Shown piece after piece: positions 1 to 8,456 of a stretch of 24,330 nt of DNA (position 1 is the stretch's first letter; every line of letters begins with the position of its first letter). The notes under the pieces were generated by a model, which did not search any database, was not told where the DNA came from, and was given only the letters and a program-made list of their open reading frames with translations. Made by a program: the position numbers and the translations under genes. Location of the stretch: the NCBI GenBank assembly GCA_039933635.1, contig JBDTNQ010000067.1, forward strand, positions 1-24,330. Reading direction: 5' to 3'. Source of the DNA: JBDTNQ01 sp039933635. GTDB taxonomy: Bacteria > Acidobacteriota > Vicinamibacteria > Vicinamibacterales > SCN-69-37.

Positions 1-26
1 CACGTCCGCACGTCCGCACGTCCGCA
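1..26. repeat. 8-bp tandem repeat (CACGTCCG x3)
   Basis: Three perfect tandem copies of CACGTCCG followed by a partial CA lie at the very left edge, just beyond the stop codon of the first minus-strand gene. The array may continue outside the window. No function can be read from it. It sits downstream of the five-gene operon, but the unit is not self-complementary enough to look like a terminator. Confidence 0.7.
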
Positions 27-46
27 ACGCGACACAGTGCCAGGAC

Positions 47-712
47 TCACGGCCTTGCGACGACGCGCACCACGTCAACACGGAGCATCTGCCCGGGACG
101 CGGCGTATCGACGACCCCTTCAAGAATCTGTTGACGGTCCGGACGGCCTTTCGCGCCGTTGTCGATCTCCCGATCGTTGCTGTCGATCGTCTGCACGACG
201 ATCCGCGCGCCGCCGGCGACCGGTATCGTGGCCTCGAAGTCTTCCTTGTAGATCGTGTGGGATACGGACGGATAGTGATTGAGCGTGTACGTCTGCGCGG
301 GCTGCGAGACGTCGATATGCCAGCGCGAATAGTCCAGCGTTCGACTCTGCCCTCCCGTCACGAAGTCGGGATGACTGGCATCTGGCGTCGCGCCGCCGGC
401 GATCGTCGTCGGCTCGAACAGTCCGCGGATTCTGAGCGTCACGTCGTAGACCACTTCGGGGCGGCCGCCAAACACAAACGCGGTTTCATGCTGCCGCTCA
501 TGAAGGCAGGTATCCGGCTGCTCGGTGTTTTCCGCCCGGCACGCGTCGTACAGGAAGAGTTCGTGAAAACCGGACGCCGCGCGAGGCAGGTCGGCCGGAG
601 CCACGCCTTGCTTGACGGCCGCGCTGGTGCGCTGGGCCAACATCGGCCCGACCGCCAGAACCACGCCGCACGCGAAGAGCTGTATAACCCGACGCATCAA
701 CAGCGGCCTCAT
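47..712 (-). CDS. Secreted protein of unknown function
   Basis: This 221-residue protein is not recognised as a named family. The chosen ATG at 712 has GGAG nine bases upstream; a longer reading from 796 would overlap the preceding gene and lacks a better site. Residues 1-31 form a Sec-type signal (positive MRPLLMRR start, hydrophobic core, cleavage near MLAQR or TSAA). The mature part is mostly polar with a beta-rich pattern. It has two cysteines (C58 and C69) that could pair in the periplasm, and an HERQHE stretch near residues 71-76. It contains no membrane segment and no low-complexity insert. It is the last gene of the minus-strand operon, 29 bp after the SMP30 gene, so a role linked to the extracytoplasmic oxidation enzymes upstream is plausible but unproven. 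Confidence 0.75.
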   Translation of the reverse strand: MRPLLMRRVIQLFACGVVLAVGPMLAQRTSAAVKQGVAPADLPRAASGFHELFLYDACRAENTEQPDTCLHERQHETAFVFGGRPEVVYDVTLRIRGLFEPTTIAGGATPDASHPDFVTGGQSRTLDYSRWHIDVSQPAQTYTLNHYPSVSHTIYKEDFEATIPVAGGARIVVQTIDSNDREIDNGAKGRPDRQQILEGVVDTPRPGQMLRVDVVRVVARP

Positions 713-741
713 CTGTGTCGTCTCCAGTCTTTCATCGCCCC

Positions 742-2634
742 TCAGTTCATTCCCGCCGGATAGCGGAATCCCTGAACCTTGGTCTGGATCGACCAAGCGG
801 ACGATTCCCCAACCATGTAAAGCACGTCGTTGTTGGCGCCGCCGAACGTCACGCTGACTGGGTATTGCGGCACGTGGATCGTTCCAGCGTAGGTCCCGTC
901 CGGGAGAAAGATTTGGACACCCGTGTTCGTCGCCACATACAGCCGTCCGTCCGTGTCGACAGCGGTACCATCCGCGCGCGAATCGAACCGGTCTGCCGGA
1001 TTGGCCGCGCCCAGCACGTCGGGCGTGAGATGCATCATCGCGAAGCGACGCTTGCGCGCGAGCGTGCCGTCGGCGGCGATGTCATACGCGTACACGAAAT
1101 TCTCGCCCGGCTGCAGCCACGTGTTGTTGACGTACGCGGTCTTGCCATCGGGCGAAATCTCGACCCCGTTCGGCATGGCGAACTCGCCGGGGCCGATCAC
1201 GACCTTGGCCGTTCCATCCGGCGAGACGTAGTACACCTGCTTCCCAGGCTGGCTCTTGGTCGGCTCAGGCGTGAACTGCGGATCGGTAATGTAGAGGCCG
1301 CCCCTGGCGTCCATGACGAGGTCGTTGGGACCGTCGATGGGTTTACCGCCAACGCGATCCAGTACCACGCGGACGACCCGTCCGCTTGCCGGATCGATCT
1401 CGACCACGCGGTGGCCGAACATGTCGCAGACCAGCAGGTTGCCATTCCGTGCCGCAATCGTCCCATTCGACTGCATGCCTCGGGCGACGACGCGCGACTG
1501 CCCGTCCGGTGTCAACGCGATCAGCCGGCTCTTCGCCGGACTGCCGGTCCAGTCGCCCGCAGCCGGGTTCTTGAAGAACATGTCAGAGAAGTACAGCACG
1601 CCCTTCAACCAGGTCAGCCCCTCGGTAAAGGTGAAACCGTCGCTCAACTTCTTCGGTCGCGTGCCGGGCGCGACGACCATTTCGTAGAGGGCTTGCTGCT
1701 TCCCCGCGCGCTCGACGTAGTCGGGCCTCACGGGCCAGAAGACGTCCAGCTGATCAGCACCAGCCTCTCCGAGCCTGGCCGAGTGCACCATGCCTCCGGG
1801 CAACAACACCGTGTGGCCCGCCGAACCTGAAGCGGGATAGCTCGCATCCATCACGCCCTGATCGAGCGTTCCCCGCACCGTGCGCGTGAGTTGATCCTCC
1901 GGATGGATATGCCTCGGGAACTCGGAACCGGGATCCATGCGCACCAGGCTCACCTGCGCATTGCGTCCCCACAACAGGCGCGAGTTTGCCGGACTTCGGC
2001 GATACGACCTCGTGGCCTCGGGGTCGGTGACCGGCGTCCACTGGATCTGGTTCAGGTCAACGACCACGCCGGGCTGGAGGGAGGGTGTCATGCCTTGGTC
2101 CGGAAACGCCGGACTCACACCCTCGGTCTTTTGACCCGCCAACGCCAGATGGTCGAGCCGCACAGGCGAGTAGACCTCGTAGGCTTTCCACCCCTGAGGT
2201 CCGGCCGTCACCGACCGCCGCGCTCCGGGCTGGAGGTAGATCGCCTGGTCTTTCGTCATCTCCACGCGCGTACCGTCGAACTCGAGCGTCGCCGATCCGT
2301 CGCGCGCGATGACGATCAACTCCTCGCTTAGCGTCTGCGTCGGGAACACCGCTCCGGGCGCCATGTCGACCTGTTCGAGCAACGCGCCGCGGCCCCAGGC
2401 CAGCCTGGCCATCACGCCCGGCGCGAGTGATACCGTGGGCAGGGCCGCATTCTCCACCAACTGGCCAGGCGGGAGAATGACGGGCACGCGGACCGCTGGG
2501 AGATCCCGCGAACGGCCTGTCACCTTGAACTCATCAACCACTCGCTGGTTGCGCGCCGCCCACTCCGGCTTTCCGCCCGAACAACCGGACGCGCACAACA
2601 CACCGGCCAACACGAACTTCGCGATTTGTTTCAC
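742..2634 (-). CDS. Cupin-cupin-SMP30/gluconolactonase-like lipoprotein
   Basis: This 630-residue predicted lipoprotein starts at GTG 2634 with a GAAGGGA site about nine bases upstream. The signal ends in a lipobox-like ASGC with Cys18, so it is probably anchored to a membrane facing the periplasm. Two cupin-like domains follow. The first (about 60-160) has lost the usual metal histidines; the second (about 215-305) keeps an HIHPED motif at 242-247 and a later His284. Residues 328-630 form an SMP-30/gluconolactonase/LRE-like six-bladed propeller. The metal-site residues expected for the family are all visible: E338 (TEGLTW), N437 (GPNDLV), N489 (MPNGVE) and D555 (RADGTA). The family hydrolyses sugar lactones, which fits a PQQ dehydrogenase in the same operon that would make them. 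The exact substrate is unknown. Fusion to two cupins is not the usual compact form of the family (about 300 residues). Confidence 0.85.
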   Translation of the reverse strand: MKQIAKFVLAGVLCASGCSGGKPEWAARNQRVVDEFKVTGRSRDLPAVRVPVILPPGQLVENAALPTVSLAPGVMARLAWGRGALLEQVDMAPGAVFPTQTLSEELIVIARDGSATLEFDGTRVEMTKDQAIYLQPGARRSVTAGPQGWKAYEVYSPVRLDHLALAGQKTEGVSPAFPDQGMTPSLQPGVVVDLNQIQWTPVTDPEATRSYRRSPANSRLLWGRNAQVSLVRMDPGSEFPRHIHPEDQLTRTVRGTLDQGVMDASYPASGSAGHTVLLPGGMVHSARLGEAGADQLDVFWPVRPDYVERAGKQQALYEMVVAPGTRPKKLSDGFTFTEGLTWLKGVLYFSDMFFKNPAAGDWTGSPAKSRLIALTPDGQSRVVARGMQSNGTIAARNGNLLVCDMFGHRVVEIDPASGRVVRVVLDRVGGKPIDGPNDLVMDARGGLYITDPQFTPEPTKSQPGKQVYYVSPDGTAKVVIGPGEFAMPNGVEISPDGKTAYVNNTWLQPGENFVYAYDIAADGTLARKRRFAMMHLTPDVLGAANPADRFDSRADGTAVDTDGRLYVATNTGVQIFLPDGTYAGTIHVPQYPVSVTFGGANNDVLYMVGESSAWSIQTKVQGFRYPAGMN

Positions 2635-2671
2635 GCCGCTAAATCCCTTCCCGTCCCCCGTTCGCGTGCGG

Positions 2672-3727
2672 TTACTTCGCGCCGACTCGAAGCTTGGAGG
2701 CCGTGGCGCACTCCGTCATCACGGTGAAGTAACGCCGGACCCCTTCGGCTCCGACAACGAACGGATGGGTTTCGCCGACCTGCCGTGGCGCCGCAATGAG
2801 ACGGGCCTTTGTGTACGCGCCGTCGTACTCGCTGTGATTGGACAAGATCACGCTGGCGCCCGCGTCGGCCGCGGCTTTGGCAACCTTCTGTTGTGACGCA
2901 ATGTACTCGTCCCATCGGGAGCCATCGGTGCCAAACGCACCGGTGAGTGTGCCGCCCGAATACGCCACGGTCACCGTTCGCCCCTGATCTCTCACGGGGA
3001 AGACATACGACAGCGTCCCCGGCGTGTGACCCGGCGTGGCGACAATCGTCATCGTCGTATCACCGAGGGTGAGCGTGTACCCTTCCGGCCCGACGACGAT
3101 GTCGCGGGTCGGGACGCCTCCGGCGGCGGTGGCCGGACGCTGCAAGGTGGCGGTCCAGTCGGCCGCGCCCATCACGACCTTCGCGCCGTAACGCTTCTGC
3201 AACTCGGCAGCGCCCTGATCGTGATCACCGTGCGCGTGACTGATCACGACGTACTTGATATCGCCCGGCTTGAGCCCGAGCTGCGTCATGCCGCCGATGA
3301 TCTCGGGCTCGGTCGCCCAGGCAAAGTTCGTGTCGATGACGATGATGCCGGCGCTCGTCTGAAGCGCCCAGGAGGAGTGCTGGCGCGTTCCGAGCCAGTA
3401 GAGATTGTCGAATACCTTGAATGGCGGCGCATACCAGTTGGCCCGATCGGGCGCCTGCCCCGGAGCGGCTCCCGCGCGCCCGGTCGGCACCTGGCCGCCG
3501 GCGCCTCGGGGTCCGGTGGGGGCGGGCGCCGTTCCGCGTGCCCCGCCGCCAGGTCCGCCGCCGCCCGGCAAACAGAGGTTCATGAACGTGTTCCGGAACT
3601 CCATCCCGGCCGCCGCTCGAGCGGCGGCGACATGAGCGTCAACTTCGGTGGCCGGGGCCTGCGCCATCGGCGCGGCGGCCAACGCCACCGCCATCAGTGA
3701 GCCGATCACAACCCGCACGTGTTTCAT
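2672..3727 (-). CDS. Secreted metallo-beta-lactamase-fold hydrolase, B3-like
   Basis: This 351-residue protein starts at ATG 3727, with GGAG seven bases upstream; an upstream in-frame start at 3763 is less likely. A Sec signal covers about residues 1-23 (ending in PMAQA). The mature protein begins with a short helix-like region, then a Gly/Pro/Ala-rich stretch (about 54-93), then a complete MBL domain. The zinc ligands are visible: HAHGDH at 164-169, His234 in TPGHTPG and His298 in SNHSEYDG. The HxHxDH motif without a Cys ligand matches subclass B3-like enzymes. Secreted relatives in soil bacteria include true beta-lactamases and many hydrolases of unknown substrate. Its position between sugar-processing genes argues for a housekeeping hydrolase or lactonase rather than a resistance gene, but sequence alone cannot decide. 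Confidence 0.85.
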   Translation of the reverse strand: MKHVRVVIGSLMAVALAAAPMAQAPATEVDAHVAAARAAAGMEFRNTFMNLCLPGGGGPGGGARGTAPAPTGPRGAGGQVPTGRAGAAPGQAPDRANWYAPPFKVFDNLYWLGTRQHSSWALQTSAGIIVIDTNFAWATEPEIIGGMTQLGLKPGDIKYVVISHAHGDHDQGAAELQKRYGAKVVMGAADWTATLQRPATAAGGVPTRDIVVGPEGYTLTLGDTTMTIVATPGHTPGTLSYVFPVRDQGRTVTVAYSGGTLTGAFGTDGSRWDEYIASQQKVAKAAADAGASVILSNHSEYDGAYTKARLIAAPRQVGETHPFVVGAEGVRRYFTVMTECATASKLRVGAK

Positions 3728-3763
3728 TGGAGTCTCCAAGGTGACGACGAGCTGGCGAAACAA

Positions 3764-5827
3764 CTATGGTCGTCGCCGCCCGCCGGTCGTCGACGCCCCG
3801 GCCCGCGGCGTGCCCAGAAACGCAAAGATGCCCAACTTGGTCCCGGTGACGATATCCATCGCACCGTCTTCGTTCACGTCCGCAGCGAGGACGGTCGATC
3901 CCACACCGGACCGGTTGTGCACGAGTTCCGGCACAAACTCCGCTCCGCCCGGCGCTCGCGGATTCCGAACGGTCCGGAAGACATACAACACCGGAGCGCC
4001 CATCGGGTCAGGATCAACATAGGCCTCCTGGTGCGCCCAGTACCGCTTGCCCACGACGATGTCCGGAATGCCATCACCGTCCATATCGCCGGCCGTCATG
4101 CCGTGCAGTTCAGAAAACGTCACGCCGCCGGGGTTCTTCGCACTGAAGTCGCCCATGATCGTGTGCGGCTCGAACGTGATCTCGCCAGTGGCATTGCGCC
4201 GCTGCTCCAGCCAGCCCAGCCCCCACGCATGAGCCTGCAGGCTGGTCACGATGTCATTCTTCTTGTCGCCATTGACGTCATAGACCATGATCTCGGCGCC
4301 GCCAGGGCCGCCGCCCGCACGGCCCCAGTCCGCGATCTTCGCGACATGAAACTTCCACGGTATCTGCGACGCGCCACCAGCCGGCTGTTCCCACCACCCG
4401 TACGGATTCACGATGTCGGCCTTGCCGTCGCCGTTGATGTCGCCGGCGCCAACGCCGTGCGCGGGCCACGGGCCCGGGCCCGAGACGTTCACCGAAATCC
4501 ACGGGCCTGACGGATTCGCCGGATCCGGGTGCGAGAATGACACGCCGGCACCGCTGCTGTTGATGACATCCGGCTTGCCGTCGCCATCGATATCGCGGTA
4601 CGCGGTGATCTCGCCGCCTCCCAGCATGCCGGTCGCCACCCGATCCCACCGGCGCAGTTCCTTGCCGGGATTGACGTAAAGGGTGCTGCCCATGAGCACG
4701 TCAGGCCACCCGTCTCCAGTCCAGTCGAACGCATACTCGACCAGCAGGTTGTTCGGATAGACGTTGCTCGGACTCGACGTTTGGCTGAGGGCGATCTCAC
4801 GCGACACGGTGAAGTCCGGTCCCAGGAAATACCAGGGTCCCGCGACGATATCCGGGTGACCGTCCCGATTGATGTCGGCGACCGCGGTCGACCACGTGTA
4901 GCTGAAGTTCGACAGTCGCAGCATCTTGAACCGCGGCGAAACCGTTTCCGCTGGCCAGGTGTGCCGGCCAAGATCCTTGACGCCGATGTCCTTGAATCGC
5001 ACCTCGCCCGATCCGCCGACATAGAGCGCGACCGGACCGTACCGACCGCGGTCCTCATCAGCCGCACCATTGGCCACGCCCGACTCCGGACCATTGTTGA
5101 GCCAGCCGCGCAGAATATTCGCGTCGACCTGCGCTTCCAGATCGTTCCAGTCGTTGGTCTTGAAGACGAACACGCCCGGCGTGTAGGGATTGGTGTAGCC
5201 CTCGGGCATTCCCGCGCGACCTCGGCCGCCACCCGGCCCACCTCGTCCGCCAGCGGGAGGGCCCGCTCCCGCCCGGCCCGTCGGCGTCCCTGCCGGCGCC
5301 GCACCAGTCGGCGCGCCCCCACCACCAACCGGACCCGCCGCCGTCGCGCGCGTGGGCTGCGCGTTCGGCTGCGTCCCGTCGGCGTTGGCGACGAATCGCA
5401 TCTGTCCGCCGCCCGGACGAAGCCGCTCGCGGCTCGTGATCGCACCCTGTCGATCCAGTGTGACCGCGTAGGCGGCCGTGTCGTCGGGTGCGTAACTGAC
5501 GAGGATGCCTTTCATGCCTCCGTCGGCCAAGGCCTCCGCTCGCAGGAGCAGACCGGTCTTGCAGGCCGCCGCGCAGCGAACCGACGCGGCGATCTGCACA
5601 TCTTGAAACGACTGGTTCAAGACGAGCCATCCGCCCTCGGGCGTGCGCGGCGTCCCGACGACTTGGCCGTTCTCGGCGCGCCAGTCGACTTGTCCAAGCG
5701 GCCGCCAATCCGTGAGGGCGGACCCTTTGAACGTCCAATCCGGCACGAAATTACCGTTGGAGCCCGCAAGCGACGCGATGGACACCGCGACGCCGAGCGC
5801 CCCCAGGAGAAAGATCCGGCCAACCAT
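3764..5827 (-). CDS. DUF1080 (3-keto-glycoside hydrolase-like) plus VCBS/FG-GAP propeller protein
   Basis: This 687-residue exported protein starts at ATG 5827, with GGAGG four bases upstream. A GTG at 5854 overlaps the upstream stop as GTGA but has no ribosome site. The signal peptide covers about residues 1-22. Residues 27-285 form a DUF1080 / 3-keto-disaccharide-hydrolase jellyroll (WTFKGSALTDW, GGWLVL, TGLLLRAE, VRFKDIGVKDL), interrupted at about 165-206 by a Gly/Pro/Ala/Arg-rich insert. The C-terminal part holds seven calcium-loop repeats of the DxNxDGxxD type (for example DINRDGHPD, DIDGDGKPD, DINGDGKAD, DMDGDGIPD). That count suggests a seven-bladed integrin-like propeller, likely used for binding. 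DUF1080 proteins cleave or eliminate from C3-oxidised glycosides in characterised cases. It follows the PQQ dehydrogenase by 23 bp, which suits a coupled oxidation and cleavage, though that coupling is inferred. Confidence 0.85.
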   Translation of the reverse strand: MVGRIFLLGALGVAVSIASLAGSNGNFVPDWTFKGSALTDWRPLGQVDWRAENGQVVGTPRTPEGGWLVLNQSFQDVQIAASVRCAAACKTGLLLRAEALADGGMKGILVSYAPDDTAAYAVTLDRQGAITSRERLRPGGGQMRFVANADGTQPNAQPTRATAAGPVGGGGAPTGAAPAGTPTGRAGAGPPAGGRGGPGGGRGRAGMPEGYTNPYTPGVFVFKTNDWNDLEAQVDANILRGWLNNGPESGVANGAADEDRGRYGPVALYVGGSGEVRFKDIGVKDLGRHTWPAETVSPRFKMLRLSNFSYTWSTAVADINRDGHPDIVAGPWYFLGPDFTVSREIALSQTSSPSNVYPNNLLVEYAFDWTGDGWPDVLMGSTLYVNPGKELRRWDRVATGMLGGGEITAYRDIDGDGKPDVINSSGAGVSFSHPDPANPSGPWISVNVSGPGPWPAHGVGAGDINGDGKADIVNPYGWWEQPAGGASQIPWKFHVAKIADWGRAGGGPGGAEIMVYDVNGDKKNDIVTSLQAHAWGLGWLEQRRNATGEITFEPHTIMGDFSAKNPGGVTFSELHGMTAGDMDGDGIPDIVVGKRYWAHQEAYVDPDPMGAPVLYVFRTVRNPRAPGGAEFVPELVHNRSGVGSTVLAADVNEDGAMDIVTGTKLGIFAFLGTPRAGASTTGGRRRP

Positions 5828-5850
5828 CCAGCCTCCAGTTTTTCCGTGTC

Positions 5851-8178
5851 TCACGGCAGCGCAAACGCGACGTAGGCCCTGACTGCATCAGCAGGGACCG
5901 CCGCTTGCCCCGGCGTCGCCGGTACATTCCCGGTCCCGCGTCCGCCACCCTGCGTCGCGCCGACCAACAGATACTGCTTGCCGTTCACCTCATACATCGC
6001 CGGCACGCCGACCGACCCAGCGGGCAGATCGCCTGCCCACAACACGCGGCCCGTTTCTGCATCGTAGGCGCGAAGTTTACGGTCGAGGCCCGCCTGAAAC
6101 AGCAGGCCCGTCGCCGTGGTGATGATGCCGGTCCGCGCCAGCGGGTAGCCGGTGTCACTCGCGCCCTGGGCAATGGCTCGCGGCTCGTCGCCACCACTCG
6201 GGACCTGCCACTTGATCGTGCCGGTATTCAAGTCGAAAGCCGTCAGCGTCGAATAGGGCGGTTGTACGAGAGTGTTCTGCATGCCGTAGTCGGTGTAGTA
6301 CCGCACCTTCGGCGCATCCACACCCGCCGGGTACTCCGGACCAGCCATGCCACCACCCATGCCGCGCGCCGGGGGCGCACCGGCGCCGGGCGCCCCACCG
6401 CGGGCCACGACCGGTCCCGGAGGCGCGGTACGCGGCGCGCCGACACCACGGCCCACAAATCCCCGGCCCGCCGCCGCAGCCGGATTGGCCAGGAACGCGA
6501 CCAGCGCCTCCATGTCCATCGTCGGAAGCGGCGCCGGCGGCATCGTCAATCGCCCGCCAGTGATGATCGTTCGCAGGACATCGTCGGAGAGCCGCGTTGT
6601 GACGTCGACGAGCGACGGGTAGTTGCCAATGCCTGCGAGGTTGGGACCGTGACAGCTCTGGCACCGCTCCTCGTAGATGGCGCGTCCGCGCATCAGCGTG
6701 GCGGCACTTGCGCCACGGCCGGCGCCCGCGCCGACCGCTCGCCCTGCACCCGGCGCCTCCAGCGCCAGACGGTAGATGGAAGGGACGTTGATGCTGAGCA
6801 CGTAGACAGAGCCGTTGGTGGGATCCGCGGCCGTGGTGCCCCAGTTCGCACCACCTTGCGCACCGGGAATCGCCACGGTTTCGATGCCGACGGCCGGCGG
6901 AATGAAGAGTCCGCCCTTGCGGGCCTTGGCGATCCGATCCTTCCACGAGGCCCGCTCTTCAGGCGTCAGGATGTACGGATTGATCTCGTTTTCGTTGAGG
7001 GACTGCTTCGCAAACGGGGGCGGATTGGTGGGGAACGGCTGCGTGGGCCACGATGCTTCCCCCGGGACGTCACTCTTGGGCACGGGCCGTTCCTCGATCG
7101 GCCAGATCGGTTCTCCCGTCACGCGGTTGAAGACGTAGAGGAAGCCGGTTTTTCCAGCCTGCGCGACGACGTCGACGAGTTGCCCGTTGTGGCGGATCGT
7201 CGTCAACTGCGGCGCCGCGGTGTTGTCGTAGTCCCAGAGATCGTGATGGACCATCTGGAAGTGCCACAGGCGCTGGCCCGTCCGCGCGTCCAGCGCGAGC
7301 AGGGACGTCCCGAACAGATTGGCGCCGTGACGATCCGCGCCGTAGTAGTCGTACGTCGGAGACCCCACCGGGAAGTACGCAATGCCTCGCACCGGATCGA
7401 CCGAAATCTCACCCCACGTGTTGGTGCCGCCGATGTAATTCCAGGCGTCCTTCGGCCAGGTTTCATAGCCGAACTCACCGGGGTGCGGGATCGTGTGGAA
7501 TTGCCACACGAGCTTGCCGGTCACGACGTCGAAGGCACGCAGGTCGCCCGGGGCCGACAGGTAGGCTTCTCCCGGTGCCGAGCCAAGAATGATGAGGTTC
7601 TCGAACACCTTCCCGGGATTCGGCGACTGAACCCGCGTGACGGTCGCAGGATCTCGCCCGAGCCCTTCGCGGAGATTCACCGCGCCGTTATTGCCGAACG
7701 ACAGAATCGACTTCCCCGTTTTCGCGTCAATCTCTTCGAGGTAACTATTGCGCTGGAAGATGAGACGACGGTCGGTCCCGTCTCCGCTCTGCCAGTAGTT
7801 GATGCCTCGGGGAGCCATCCCCTGGAGTTCGGCATGGATCCAGATTTCCTTGCCCGTCGTGGCGTCAAGGGCGACGAGGGAGTTGTCACGCGCGAGCACG
7901 TACGCCACGTTGCCGACCACGAGCGGCGCGAATCGATACGCGGTGTTGTCGTAGGTGGGATAGGACCAGGCAGCCTTCAACTGGCCGACGTTGGATTTGG
8001 TGATCTGCGTCAGGGTGGAGTACTTCGCGCTGTCCGGACCACCGCCATAGTCGGTCCACGTGGTACGGGAAACCTGACTCTGACCGATCCCCACGGTGGC
8101 TCCGGCTACGAGCGCCGTCAGCCCGACCGCAGTCGCCACGAATCTCGACCGCCGATGGTGAACCCCTGCCTCGAACAT
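5851..8178 (-). CDS. PQQ-dependent dehydrogenase with internal cytochrome c domain
   Basis: This 775-residue exported quinoprotein starts at ATG 8178, with GAGGAG five bases upstream; the adjacent GTG at 8181 lies too close to that site. The signal peptide covers about residues 1-34. The propeller resembles the membrane-glucose-dehydrogenase-type PQQ family, with repeated ALDATTGKEIW-like blade ends, PRGINYW near 124-130 and the hallmark HHDLWDYD at about 311-318. A c-type cytochrome domain (about 494-567, haem motif CQSCH at 506-510, probable axial Met546 in LTMPPAP) is inserted late in the propeller. A Gly/Pro/Ala/Arg-rich linker (about 568-615) follows, and the last blades resume at PEYPAG. 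The enzyme should oxidise an alcohol or sugar and pass electrons to its own haem. It is the first gene of the five-gene operon, so it probably follows the promoter in the divergent region. Confidence 0.92.
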   Translation of the reverse strand: MFEAGVHHRRSRFVATAVGLTALVAGATVGIGQSQVSRTTWTDYGGGPDSAKYSTLTQITKSNVGQLKAAWSYPTYDNTAYRFAPLVVGNVAYVLARDNSLVALDATTGKEIWIHAELQGMAPRGINYWQSGDGTDRRLIFQRNSYLEEIDAKTGKSILSFGNNGAVNLREGLGRDPATVTRVQSPNPGKVFENLIILGSAPGEAYLSAPGDLRAFDVVTGKLVWQFHTIPHPGEFGYETWPKDAWNYIGGTNTWGEISVDPVRGIAYFPVGSPTYDYYGADRHGANLFGTSLLALDARTGQRLWHFQMVHHDLWDYDNTAAPQLTTIRHNGQLVDVVAQAGKTGFLYVFNRVTGEPIWPIEERPVPKSDVPGEASWPTQPFPTNPPPFAKQSLNENEINPYILTPEERASWKDRIAKARKGGLFIPPAVGIETVAIPGAQGGANWGTTAADPTNGSVYVLSINVPSIYRLALEAPGAGRAVGAGAGRGASAATLMRGRAIYEERCQSCHGPNLAGIGNYPSLVDVTTRLSDDVLRTIITGGRLTMPPAPLPTMDMEALVAFLANPAAAAGRGFVGRGVGAPRTAPPGPVVARGGAPGAGAPPARGMGGGMAGPEYPAGVDAPKVRYYTDYGMQNTLVQPPYSTLTAFDLNTGTIKWQVPSGGDEPRAIAQGASDTGYPLARTGIITTATGLLFQAGLDRKLRAYDAETGRVLWAGDLPAGSVGVPAMYEVNGKQYLLVGATQGGGRGTGNVPATPGQAAVPADAVRAYVAFALP
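6478..6699 (-). other. Cytochrome c domain embedded in the PQQ propeller
   Basis: This stretch encodes the CxxCH haem domain of the PQQ dehydrogenase. It begins around RGRAIYEERCQSCHG and ends before a low-complexity linker. The other full-length propeller gene at 9592-11706 carries a Gly/Pro-rich segment with no haem motif at the equivalent place. Confidence 0.8.
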
Positions 8179-8456
8179 CACGTCTCCTCACACCCCCGCC
8201 GCGGCTGGCCGGGTCCCGGCCGACAAGTCCACGTCACCAGTGGACGCTTGATCGGGGTGATTGACGGTGCTAGGTTCATCGAGAATCGATTCCAAATCAA
8301 GCGGAAACAGATAGCGGCGCCGACCTCAATCGCATACAACAGCAGCCACGTTCGTCGCATGACCCGGGAAGATTCGCTCGTGACCGTCCGGACCAGACCG
8401 GCGTCGGCGGGTTGCACGATCGATCTGGGAGATTCGTCACTCGCGGAGGGAATACG
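8179..8456. promoter_or_regulatory. Divergent control region with palindromes
   Basis: This 278-bp stretch between two divergent genes has no convincing coding content. It holds three inverted repeats: GGCCGGGtCCCGGCC at 8207-8221 (28 bases upstream of the minus-strand ATG), GTCCAC-7-GTGGAC at 8227-8245, and GAATCGATTC at 8283-8292. A TTGACG hexamer at 8261-8266 could be a plus-strand -35 box, but no good -10 box lies at 17-18 bp. The repeats are candidate operators; none matches a site I can name. Confidence 0.4.

Noticed and set aside
1..26. CRISPR-like array at the left edge
   Set aside because: The unit is only 8 bp with no spacers, so it is a simple tandem repeat.
715..1830. Long plus-strand frame opposite the cupin-SMP30 gene
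   Set aside because: Its product has no motif and the opposite strand carries an intact propeller with metal residues.
2672..3727. Calling the B3-like gene an antibiotic-resistance beta-lactamase
   Set aside because: The fold and ligands fit, but MBL hydrolases with other substrates share them and the operon is about sugar oxidation.
5828..5854. GTG at 5854 as the start of the DUF1080/VCBS gene, overlapping the previous stop as GTGA
   Set aside because: It has no ribosome site, whereas the ATG at 5827 follows GGAGG and begins a clean signal peptide.
8412..8456. TTG at 8412 as the start of the TIM-barrel gene
   Set aside because: The GTG at 8457 has GGAGGG at proper distance and starts the Tat signal directly.
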